Below are positions 1 through 8,973 of a stretch of 64,000 nucleotides of DNA, in pieces (the stretch's first letter is position 1; each line of letters starts with the position of its first letter). The stretch spans positions 7,714,501 to 7,778,500 of the forward strand of contig CM032131.1 of the NCBI GenBank assembly GCA_018894105.1. The letters run 5' to 3'. The stretch is from Jacaranda mimosifolia (taxonomy: Eukaryota > Streptophyta > Magnoliopsida > Lamiales > Bignoniaceae). The position numbers and the translations under genes are program-made. The notes under the pieces were generated by a model. It saw only the letters and a list, made by a program, of their open reading frames with translations, made no database searches and was not told where the DNA came from.

Positions 1-1573
1 CGATAACAAAAGATAAATTTTTTTTTATATTTAATTTAATTTAATCATTAAATTTAAATTAGTTAATCTTTATTTTCAATTTTTCATTCATTAATAAAAA
101 TTTTATTAACAAAGTTTATTCATTCGCAAAATTAATTTTACTAACTGTTTTTATAAAAAAATATTTATTCCACTATTAACTTTAATATTATTAATTTTAT
201 TAATGAAAAATGTTTAATTATTTCTATTGATATTCCAATTTTTATAAAGAAAATTACTATCCTAATATATTAACTTTATTAATTTTATTAATTTAGTTTA
301 ATTTTTAATGAAAAAATTATTTAGTTGTTATTGTTCATTTACATATTTGTAATTTTTATATATAAATTTGTTATCATTATTATAAATTTAATTTTATTAT
401 AGACAATTTTTAGGTTAATAAATTAAATTTAAGTATAAACTAATAGATAATTTTTGGGTATGGTACATGGATAATTTATGGATATAGACCATATCCATAC
501 CCATTACATTATCGTTAATAAGTATGTGTACGAATATAAATATAAGTATGAATATGATTTTGAATTTGGGTAGGATAATACTCTATCCATTTGTAGGCCT
601 ACTTTGCTGGATGGTGGGGTTAAGGGTCATGGGAATACCCATTGGCCATTGCTAAAAAGTTGTCTAATTGTCAATGAAGCTTATGGCCTATTTGTTTCCA
701 ATATTTTCAGGGCCACTATTTATTTTCAATAATATTTAAAAATAAAAAATCTTCAATTTTTATATATTTTTACATAAAATATTTTTATTTTTAGTTTTTT
801 GAACTTACTTTATCATTCTATTATATCACATTAATTAAATCAAATTTGATTCAATATAAGGTACTTAATATCATTTTAAAATTAATAAATATGTATATAT
901 TTTTAAAAAATAATTTTTTTTAAACTTAAAAAATATAAATAATCTCTATTTTCAAATATAATCATATCATAATCATTTTCATGTACAATATTCAAATACG
1001 TTTTTGTTTTTATTTTTAAAATTATAATTAATTTTTCAACTTTTAAAAATATTGAAAATATAGAAAATGAAAATGAGGATTTTAGTGTGAATTTACTGAA
1101 GTTGAATTCTTTTTCGTTTCAAATAATAATTTATTAGAAATTGTTATCAATTGTTAAAAGTTGATTGTTCATTGATGTAACTGCATTGCTGAAATGGACA
1201 TTTATACTCTAATGGTGTATACTGTCGATCTACTAAAAACTATTTGACTAATTTTTTATATAATTTTATATAATTCCTCGAAATTAAGTTTTTTTCTTAC
1301 AATGTTATGTAAAGTATATATTAATAGCTAAGTATTAATAGTTCAAAGCTATGGTTGTTAATGATACACGAACATACAGATAAACAATATAAAAGAGTTC
1401 ATATGTATGCTAACATATTTAAGAAATAGTACATTCATAAGTAAAAGATTTTTTGTTAAGTATACCACAGTAAAAAATAAATTAAAGATACAATAATTAA
1501 TACTAATTATTCAATTTTTCATGATTATTATTGTTGGTCCCCTTACCAGAAAACAATTTCAACCGTAAAAATA
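1..1573. other. AT-rich intergenic DNA, no gene seen
   Basis: Very AT-rich sequence with homopolymer runs and no ORF of note. Around 455-510 there is an imperfect inverted pair (gggtatgg near 458, ccatatccataccc near 488-502) that could form a small hairpin. Around 690-1080 the composition (T-rich then A-rich, starting near a 'ggcctatttg' motif) hints at an old MITE, but no terminal inverted repeat could be proved. Confidence 0.5.
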
Positions 1574-1584
1574 ATCTAGAATCG
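1574..1584. repeat. Left target-site duplication of the 6.8-kb MULE
   Basis: The 11-mer atctagaatcg here is repeated exactly at 8352-8362, directly outside the matching terminal inverted repeats. A 9-11 bp duplication is the signature of Mutator-superfamily insertion. Because a g follows the left copy, the true length may be 10 or 11. Confidence 0.85.
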
Positions 1585-1722
1585 GTTAATTAGAAAAAAA
1601 TCCCTAATCCTACTTTTATTTTAGTGATCAGTCCCCATTTGAATTTTTACACACTAAACTCCCTACTTTTTCACAAAACTTAGAAATCACTCCCCATATC
1701 TTTTAGAAAGACACATATATCC
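1585..1722 (+). repeat. Left terminal inverted repeat of the MULE
   Basis: It aligns with the reverse complement of 8213-8351, best from the block gtgatcagtcccc (about 1624) onward; the outermost 40 bp are more diverged but equal in length. MULE TIRs are the usual transposase binding sites and often act as promoters. Confidence 0.8.
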
Positions 1723-2222
1723 TTGTAGTTAGAGAAAACAACAAAAATACCTGAGAAATGCGTTTTTCTCTTCAAGAAGAATGCTTTCATTTATTTTTTT
1801 TCTAAAATCGACGACTTCTCCAAGCGGCCAAACAAAAGGGCGCGAAATCGTTCCTCTGCCATTGATGCGAGAAAGAAAAAAAAAAAGACACCAAAATTTT
1901 TGCCATTTTTTTTGTGACAATGGAAGGAGAAACAATGGCAACAAGAAGCGAAATACAAAAAGAAGTGATAAAAAGAAACAAATGTATGTTTTCTGCATTT
2001 ACAGTTTTAAATGTCTGTGATTTTTCAGTGTTATACTTATTTCTTGTCTATTTTCTCATGTTTAGGGTTTTTATTTCCTATTTAGTTGTTAAACACTTGA
2101 ACCCAATTGATATATATAATTTTTTTTGTGAGATGGGAAGTTTTTGATTTGTACTTGAAAGGCATAAAAGTTGTACTTCACTTTTTTGAGGTTTATACTT
2201 CTTTTTACCTGAAATTATACGA
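1723..2222. other. MULE subterminal sequence without recognised gene
   Basis: This stretch lies between the left TIR and the first tandem array. Two overlapping open frames (1781-2020 and 1914-2147) encode short Lys/Asn-rich or hydrophobic peptides with no recognised domain. The patch at 1805-1875 is less AT-rich than its surroundings and could be captured host DNA, but I do not recognise it. Confidence 0.4.
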
Positions 2223-2660
2223 TGAAATTATCTGAAAGTGGTAGTATATTATTTGTGGTACAAAACATCTAAGCTTGCAGTACACATTATGCAAAAGTGT
2301 AGTATATAATTTGTATAACTGTAGTATATTTTAAAAGCAAATATAGTATAAATATTCAAGCTTGCAGTACACATTAAGCAAAAGTGTAGTATATAATCTA
2401 TGTAACTGCAGTACATTTTAAAAGTATTTGTAGTACAAAATATTCAAAGCTGCAGATTAAATGAAATTATAGTATATAATTTGTGTGCATGCAGTACATT
2501 TTAGAAGCATCTATAGTACAAAAGCATTCAAGCATGCAGTATACGTTAACTGAAAATGTAGTATATAATTTGTGTATTTGTAGTACATTTTAGAAGCAAC
2601 TGTAGTACAAAATATTTAAGTCTGTAGTATATATTAAATGAAAGTATAGTATATAATCTG
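2223..2660. repeat. Tandem array A, first block (about 87-bp units)
   Basis: Units begin at about 2271, 2358, 2447, 2530 and 2618, so spacings are 83-89 bp. Each unit holds about four 20-24 bp monomers with a tagtac or cagtat core (for example tgtagtacaaaacattcaag, then cagtatacattaaatg). The units are of distinguishable types a, a, b, c, d, revealing a four-unit higher-order repeat of about 347 bp that is clearer in the second block. Confidence 0.9.
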
Positions 2661-3358
2661 TGTAAAGAGGAGCTAAATTCATCTGGTGCAAAAAGAGATC
2701 AGAGTTGAGTTGGGGCACCGCATACACTTCGAGTCCTTATGTATATGTTGACGAGGATGTCAACGGATCAAGTGGGGGAGAATGTCATGGGTCGCTCATT
2801 AGAGAAGAATGGCAACCTTGACTTCAAGGGGCATTAGGAGCGACAAGGCGTTGTTGGCTCACTTGGTAAGGCAAAAAAAGCCCATGAGCAGAGACTCTTA
2901 CGAGGTGCGGTTTGAAAAACTATTTCAATGGCATATTCCTTAAGTTATGAGGATGCTTCCCACCAAGTTTGAAGTCATTCCGTGTCCGTTTGGGCACCGA
3001 ACATTGAGGGCGACCTGGAGCGGTCTTACTGCACGCAGGTAGTGCAAAGATGCATTGAGTAGAGTGGCTTGGAAAAGGAATTTTGTGAAACTGTTTTAGT
3101 GGGGTGTTCCTTGAGGTGTTGGCAACGTTCCCACCAAGTTTCACCAGTAGACGGTTCCGTTTGGATAGGAAACGGCGAAGATCTTTAGAATGCGGCAGTG
3201 CAGTGGCAATGCTGTAATTCCAGCTTATTGCGAGGAAAATTACTGTTCCATGGAGAATCGGACAGAGCTGGAACTTTGTGGAGTTAATGTATAAGCCGAG
3301 AGCTATCCAACGGTTCAAGCGGCAAGTGATTTGGACACCGGGAGAGGAAGTTGCGAAA
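2661..3358 (+). mobile_element. LTR-retrotransposon 3'-end fragment captured in array A
   Basis: This block of about 700 bp is clearly less AT-rich than the array around it. Near 2770-2785 it contains agtgggggagaa followed by tgtcatgggtcg, the layout of a polypurine tract followed by an LTR beginning TG. Inside the putative LTR, two diverged copies of a segment of about 180 bp share 'cccaccaagttt' (near 2959 and 3130). A 152-residue open frame at 2920-3378 on the minus strand is probably fortuitous. No LTR end, partner LTR or target duplication is visible; the junctions are abrupt and the block takes the place of one array unit. Confidence 0.6.
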
Positions 3359-3893
3359 ATGTAGTACAAAACATTCAAGCCTATAGATTAAATGAAATTA
3401 TAGTATATAATCTGTGTATATGCAGTATATTTTACAAAAACATTCAAGCGTGCAGTATACATTACTGAAAATATAGTATATAATCTGTGTATCTGTAGTA
3501 TAGTTTAGAAGCAACTGTAGTACAAAATATTTAAGCCTGCAGTATACATTAAATGAAAGTGTAGTATATAATCTGTGTAACTGCAGTATATTTTAGAAGC
3601 AAATATAGTATGAACATTTATGCTTGCAGTACACATCAGGCAAAAGTGTAGCATATAATCTATGTAACTGCAGTACATTTTAGAAGAATCTGTAGTACAA
3701 AACATTCAAGCCTGTAGATTAAATTAAATTATAATTTAATATTTGCATATATGCAGTACATTTTAGAAGCATCTGTAGTACAAAAATATTCAGGCATGTA
3801 GTATACATTAACTGAAAATGTAGTATATAACTTGTGTATCTATAGTACATTTTAGAAGCAATTGTAGTACAAAACATTTAAGCCTGTAGGGTT
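3359..3893. repeat. Tandem array A, second block, with four-unit higher order
   Basis: Units start near 3377, 3446, 3533, 3620, 3708, 3792 and 3880 in the order b, c, d, a, b, c, d. Like units are 331-347 bp apart (c: 3446 to 3792; d: 3533 to 3880). Type b carries 'gattaaat', type c 'ttaactgaaaatg', type d 'attaaatgaaagtg', type a 'cacatcaggcaaaagtg'. The array stops at 'cctgtagggtttg' near 3890. Confidence 0.9.
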
Positions 3894-3999
3894 TGAATCA
3901 TACTTTGTATGTACATACATATGTAAATTGAAGCGTACTTTGTTTATAATATTATTTTGTATGTAAGTATAATTTTTCATCAAGCATTTATAATATTTT

Positions 4000-5010
4000 G
4001 ATTTCAATACAATATGAGGGAAATGAAATACAAATGTAGAGCGAACAAAGTAAAAATTGTGTTATGTTGAAGTACACTTCAATTCAATTGAAATCGAGCA
4101 GTGAATTTGAGTACAATATGATGGAAATGAAGTACAAATATAGAAAAAATAAAGTATAAATGGTGTTATGTTGAAGTACACTTCAATTAAATTGAAATTA
4201 GGTAGTGAATTTAAGTACAATATGATGGAAATGAAGTATAAATATAGAACAAATACAGTATAAATTGTGTTATATTGAAATACAGTTCAATTAAATTGAA
4301 ATCGAGCAGTGAATTTGAGTATAATATGAGGAAGATGAAGTACAAACGTAGAACAAATAAAGTATAAATGTTGTTATGTTAAAGTACAGTTCAATTAAAT
4401 TGAAACCGGACAGTGAATTTGAGTATAATATGATGGAAATGAAGTACAAACAAAGAATAAATGGTGTTATGTTGAAGTACACTTCAATTAAATTGAAGTT
4501 GGACAGTGAATTTGAGTACAATATGATGTAAATGAAGTACAAAAGTAGAACAAACAAAATATAAATGGTGTTATGTTGAAGTACACTTCAACTAAATTGA
4601 AATTGAACAGTGAATTTGAGTATAATATGATAGAAATGAAGTACAAATATGGAACAAACAAAGTATAAATGGTGTTATGTTGAAGTACACTTCAATTAAA
4701 TTGAAATCGGGCAGTGAATTTGAGTACAATATGATGAAGATAAAGTACAAATATAGAACAAACAAAGTATAAATGGTGTTATGTTGAAGTACACTTCAAT
4801 TAAATTGAAATCGGGCAGTGAATTTGAGTACAATATGATGAAGATAAAGTACAAATATAGAACAAACAAAGTATAAATGGTGTTATGTTAAAGTACACTT
4901 CAATTCAATTGAAACCGGATAGTGAATTTGAGTACAATATGATGAAAATATAGTACAAACGTAGAACAAACAAAGTATAAATAGTGTTATGTTGAAGTAC
5001 ACTTATTGCA
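4000..5010. repeat. Tandem array B, 104-bp units
   Basis: The anchor gttatgttga occurs at 4061, 4165, 4269 (one change), 4373, 4466, 4570, 4674, 4778, 4882 and 4986. Eight of the nine spacings are exactly 104 bp and one is 93 bp (an 11-bp deletion). Each unit contains gaagtacaaatatagaac, agtataaatggtg, gaagtacacttcaatt and gagtacaatatgatgg, again GTAC/GTAT monomers. Copies are closely similar, so homogenisation is more recent here than in array A. Confidence 0.95.
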
Positions 5011-5339
5011 ATTGAATAATTAGTCTCCAATAATTGTAGTGATAGTCAAATATAATATTTTGAGATTATCGGATCAGATGAAATACGTATTTGTACAGGT
5101 TATAGGGTGAATATTATTGTCAAATGCTCATTTGTTTATATCTTTGAAAGCATAAGTATTCTTTATATTACTGCGAGTGATAACATTCATTCGTTGAACA
5201 TTAGTGGTTAATACTTTAAAACTTTAATATTATTTTATTCATATAATAAATATTACACACATTTTTAGAGTTTGGTTATTAATTACTGAGACTTAAAAAG
5301 CAAATCATGGAACAAATTTTAATTCAACAATATTAGTAA
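5011..5339. other. Spacer between arrays B and C, nothing recognised
   Basis: AT-rich sequence without the regular GTAC/GTAT monomers. It may be remnant transposon body between two array families. No ORF or motif is recognised. Confidence 0.5.
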
Positions 5340-5915
5340 AAATATTAAGAAATGGAGTACATAATGGCCGAAATGAAATACAAATGTCGTGAAATCAAAT
5401 ATAAATCTTTCAGATTAAGGTACGAAAGCACTATATCTTGGACAACATCCATTTGCTAACTTCCACGCTAAACAAGTACATTATTGCCAAAAAGAAGTAC
5501 AAATGTCATGAAATCAAGTACAATTCTACCAAATTGGGGTACAAAAAAATTGATATCTCGGACAACATGCAAAAATGCCAATTTCACGCTAAATCAAATA
5601 CATAATTGCCGAAATGAAGTACAATTATCGTGAAATCAAGTATAATTCTCCCAGATTAGGGTGCAAAATAACTGATATCTCCGAAAACATACAAAAATGC
5701 CAATTTCACGCTAAATCAAATACATAGTTGCCGAAATAAAGTATAATCGTCATGACACCAAGTATAGTTCTCCCAGATTGGGGTACAAAATAATTGATAT
5801 CTCGGACAATATACAAAAGTACCAATTTCACGCTAAATCAAGTACATGATTACCGAAATAAAGTACAAATGTCATGAAATCAAGTATAAATCTCCTAGAT
5901 TAAGGTACAAAATTT
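5340..5915. repeat. Tandem array C, 121-122 bp units
   Basis: The anchor cacgcta recurs at 5464, 5585, 5707 and 5829 (spacings 121, 122, 122). Units contain gaagtacaaatgtcatgaaa, gtataaatctcccag, ggtacaaaataactg and gtacataattgccg, the same core-plus-variable-tail layout as in the other arrays. The array ends right at the 3' end of the transposase remnant. Confidence 0.9.
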
Positions 5916-5917
5916 AG

Positions 5918-6145
5918 CTAGATTACTGATTCTTTGCCGATTCGATGATTATGCCCTGTTCTACCACATCTTTTACACTTAATTACACGTTTATCAATTT
6001 GTGATGGAATCCTCTGTGTCCTTCTATGCCCAGGTTGAGATCGGCAATCAGGTGCATTAATGACGCAATCATCATCTAGAGGGAACATATGCATATCATA
6101 CGTAGGAATAGTGTTTATCACTGATTGGTATGCTTGTTGATACAT
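5918..6145 (-). pseudogene. MULE transposase, C-terminal zinc-knuckle remnant
   Basis: The 75-residue reading frame looks like the C-terminal tail of plant MuDR-type transposases: an Arg/Pro-rich stretch (residues 36-50, GHRRTQRIPS) followed by a CCHC knuckle, Cys57-x2-Cys60-x4-His65. The fourth ligand, expected at residue 70, is Gly, so the finger is broken. In the family this domain follows the DDE core and the SWIM finger and helps DNA binding. Here nothing of the core lies upstream: the DNA on the N-terminal side (6180-7665) is tandem array D. The start codon is simply the first Met of the surviving frame, not a true start. The assignment rests on motif layout; a domain search would settle it. 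Confidence 0.7.
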
Positions 6146-6179
6146 CTCAACTCGGTAATATTGATCGGTAAAGTCATAC

Positions 6180-7665
6180 GATGAAAGTGACTTTGACTCG
6201 AGAGTACAAATTTTGATAAAATAAAGTAAAATTTAGGAACACTTGAAGTATAGAAATTCAATGAATATAGTATAAGTTTAGATAAAATGATGTATAAAAT
6301 GAAGTATAATTTCAAAAAACAGAAATATAATTTTTGATAAAGTGAAATACAATTTCAGAACACCTGAAGTATAAAACCTTAGCAATTGCAACACAATTTT
6401 TGAATAATCCATTAGTAGAATACTTGAAACTTAAATAATAGATTTAGATAACTGAAGTATAAGTTTGGAACACTTGAAGTATAGAACTTCAATGAATAGA
6501 GTACAAGTTTAGGTAAAATGATGTATAAAATGAAGTATAATTTTAAAAAATAAAAGTACAATTTTAGATAAAGTGAAGTATAATTTCAGAACACCTGAAG
6601 TATAAAATCTTAATAATTGCGGTACAATTTTTGGATAATTCATTAGTAGGACACTTAAAACTTAAATAATAGATTCAAATAACTGAAGTATAAGTTTAGA
6701 TAAAATAAAGTACAATTTCGAAACACTTGAAGTATAGAACTTCAATGAATAGAGTACATGCTTATGTAAAATGAAGTATAATTTCAGAAAATAGAAGTAC
6801 AATTTTATATAAAAAGAAGTACAATTTTAGAACACTTGAAGTAAAAATCCTTAGCAATTGCAATACGATTTTGGATAATCCATTAGTAGAACACTTGAAG
6901 TATAAAACTTAAATAATAGATTCAGATAATTAAAGTACAAGTTTAGATAAAATGAAGTACAATTTCAGAACACTTGAAGTATAGAACTTCAATGAATAGA
7001 GTACATGTTTAGGTAAAACAATGTATGAAATGAAGTATAATTTCAAAAAATAGAAGTACAATTTTAGATAAAGTGAAGTACAATTTCAAAACACTTGAAG
7101 TATAAAACTTTAGCAATTGCAGTACAATTTTTGAATAATCCATTAGTAAAACACTTTAAACTTAAATAATAGATTCAAATAACTAAAGTATAAGTTTAGG
7201 TAAAATGAAGTACAATTTCGAAACACTTGAAGTATAGAACTTCAATGAATAAAATACATGTTTAGATAAAATGAAGTACAAAAGAAAGTATAATTTCATA
7301 AAATAAAAGTACAATTTTAGATAAAGTGAAGTACAATTTCAGAACTCTTGAAGTATAAAGCCCTAGCAACTACAATATATTTTGGTTAATTGATAAATAT
7401 AACACTTAAAGTATATAACTTCAATAAATATAGTACAATCTTTGATAAAATGAAGTATAATTTCAGAAAATCAAAAGAATAATTTTATATAGAAGACGTA
7501 TAGTTTAGGAACACTTCAAGTATAAACTGCTAGAAGTTGCAGTACAATTTTGGATAATCCATTAATAGAACACTTGAAGTATAAAACTTACATAATAGAG
7601 TACAATTTTAGAACACTTCAAGTACAAAACTTTGCAAACTGCAGTACAATTTAGATTCTGTAGAA
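6180..7665. repeat. Tandem array D, about 250-bp higher-order units of 20-25 bp monomers
   Basis: The anchor acttgaagtatagaa recurs at 6241, 6472, 6725, 6972 and 7225 (spacings 231, 253, 247, 253). Each unit is a chain of about ten monomers of the form gaagtacaatttcagaacac, gaagtataaaacttagc, gagtacatgtttagat. The array sits exactly between the two transposase remnants, where the catalytic core of a MULE transposase would be. Confidence 0.9.
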
Positions 7666-7668
7666 GTA

Positions 7669-7902
7669 TTACCTTAAATCATCACTGCTTTTCTTTGCAC
7701 TGCTGCTCAATTCATCCTTTCTGTTTACCAGGATGTCAACAACGTTCATCTTCAATGTCAAATGCAGAAAGGCCATATTAATGACACCGTCATCATCAGT
7801 CAAACTCATGTATAATCTTTGATGTTGAGCTATGTATTGCAAACTGAAGTGTTCGGCGTTGATTTCACTCCATTTTCTTGCGAGATTAATGTATATGTCC
7901 AT
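7669..7902 (-). pseudogene. MULE transposase, N-terminal remnant (PB1-like region)
   Basis: The 77-residue frame starts at ATG 7900-7902. Residues 20-60 (FSLQY, then SLTDDDGVINM, then VVDILV) resemble the N-terminal PB1-like module of plant MULE transposases, where a beta-strand pair precedes a 'sl.ddkdl..m' helix. The start is plausible because it lies about 450 bp inside the right TIR with an upstream leader. The frame runs into array D and stops; no core follows. With the zinc-knuckle piece at 5918-6145 on the same strand it marks both ends of one original gene. The family call is by resemblance and is moderate. Confidence 0.55.
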
Positions 7903-8212
7903 TAACTTGATTGAACACTCCTACTTCACTACTGGTTGACATTGTCAGAAAATATAAGAAACTCAGAAGCAACTAAGAAGAAACTGAGAAGAAGAAGAAA
8001 CCCGAAAATGATGAAAATAAAAAGAGAAGAAGACAATGCAGCTATCGGGTTTGTGGTTTTTGGCTCTAACGTTATTCTTGTTCCCGCCGTGGAGCTTGTT
8101 GCGTTTTTTCTGTTCTTTCTATTTCTGGTATGATAGTGTTTACTGTTTGCTTGTCTGGATGAAGAAGAAGAAGAAGAACTGAGAAAAAATTAATGAAAAA
8201 TATTATATTTAA
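7903..8212 (-). other. Putative leader/promoter side of the MULE transposase
   Basis: This lies between the right TIR and the transposase start. It includes a GAA/CTT microsatellite (about 8159-8180) and a slightly GC-richer patch near 8040-8100. The plus-strand frame at 7936-8133 is a Lys/Arg-rich then hydrophobic peptide that I do not consider a gene. Confidence 0.4.
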
Positions 8213-8351
8213 GGGCATTTTTGTCAAATCAAGTGAGTGGGGAGTGATCTCTAAACTTTTAACAAAATTAGGGAGTTTTTTCTAACAAAAATTAAGTGGG
8301 GACTGATCACAAAAGTGGAAAGTGTGTTTGGTACTTTTAAATAAGTGTCCC
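8213..8351 (-). repeat. Right terminal inverted repeat of the MULE
   Basis: Its reverse complement shares gtgatcagtcccc, 'actcccta' and 'atcactcccca' with the left TIR in the same order and spacing. It ends in ...gtgtccc directly before the right copy of the 11-bp duplication (8352-8362). Confidence 0.8.
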
Positions 8352-8362
8352 ATCTAGAATCG
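8352..8362. repeat. Right target-site duplication of the MULE
   Basis: atctagaatcg, identical to 1574-1584. Confidence 0.85.
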
Positions 8363-8973
8363 ACATATTCTCAAATCCAACTTACAAACAAAGATAAATT
8401 TTTAAATTCATACTTCTGAAAGAAAATATATGAAATTAAAAATCAACATCATTCTATAAGTTGAAATAACGAGATTTAAAAATTTTTCACCAACTTTTTA
8501 TTTCTTCAACTGAAAATTTCAAGAATTATATTTAAAAATTGGTGGCACAGCAATATAATTAAAGAAAAACATTTCTTTCACTTATTTTTAGATTTAACAA
8601 TGTCAGGAAAAAGTAGTTTGAGATGAATTTTTTTTAATAGTTCCAATAAAATAAATTTGATCACTAATTTACTTGTGGGAATATTATGGCTAGTGGAAGT
8701 AGGAATTCTTTTATGTACAAAGGATACAATAACATTAAATAGCGGTATTTAAATATTTATAAAGGACACAATTACATTTAAGTATGCAAAGAAATAAATT
8801 AAATAGAATATAAATGAAAGAGGTCTTAATTCTTTGAGACTAATTCTTTTATATAATTAGTATTAGTTGTTTAAAAATGTATTTATGAATAATACACGTA
8901 CTCATAGACACAGACACACAAAAAAGTCCATATATGACATATTCAAGAACCAGTATTCACACATGATTAAAAT
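8363..8973. other. AT-rich spacer, no gene seen
   Basis: This continues the flank interrupted by the MULE. No ORF, repeat family or motif is recognised before the LTR start at 8974. Confidence 0.5.

Larger units (their letters stand above)
1585..8351 (-). mobile_element. Mutator-like element (MULE) packed with tandem arrays
   Basis: The element is bounded by an 11-bp direct repeat and by terminal inverted repeats of about 138 bp (1585-1722 and 8213-8351), which share the block gtgatcagtcccc about 40 bp from each tip and further blocks such as actccct and atcactcccca. It keeps two pieces of a minus-strand MULE transposase: an N-terminal piece (7669-7902) and a C-terminal zinc-knuckle piece (5918-6145). 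The rest of the inside is four families of tandem repeats (2223-2660 and 3359-3893; 4000-5010; 5340-5915; 6180-7665) plus a retrotransposon fragment (2661-3358). No catalytic DDE core is left, so it is non-autonomous. The strand given is that of the transposase remnant. Confidence 0.85.

Noticed and set aside
690..1080. Possible Harbinger-like MITE
   Set aside because: Only a weak 'ggcctatttg' start and biased composition; no matching inverted end or target duplication found.
2920..3378. 152-residue minus-strand ORF inside the MULE
   Set aside because: It lies antisense across a retrotransposon LTR fragment and runs over the junction with array A; no domain is visible.
4291..4557. 88-residue hydrophobic ORF that could suggest a membrane protein
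   Set aside because: It is a translation of the 104-bp satellite units; the repeated peptide shows it is not a gene.
2223..7665. CRISPR-like array
   Set aside because: Units are contiguous and diverged, without unique spacers between constant repeats, in a eukaryotic transposon.
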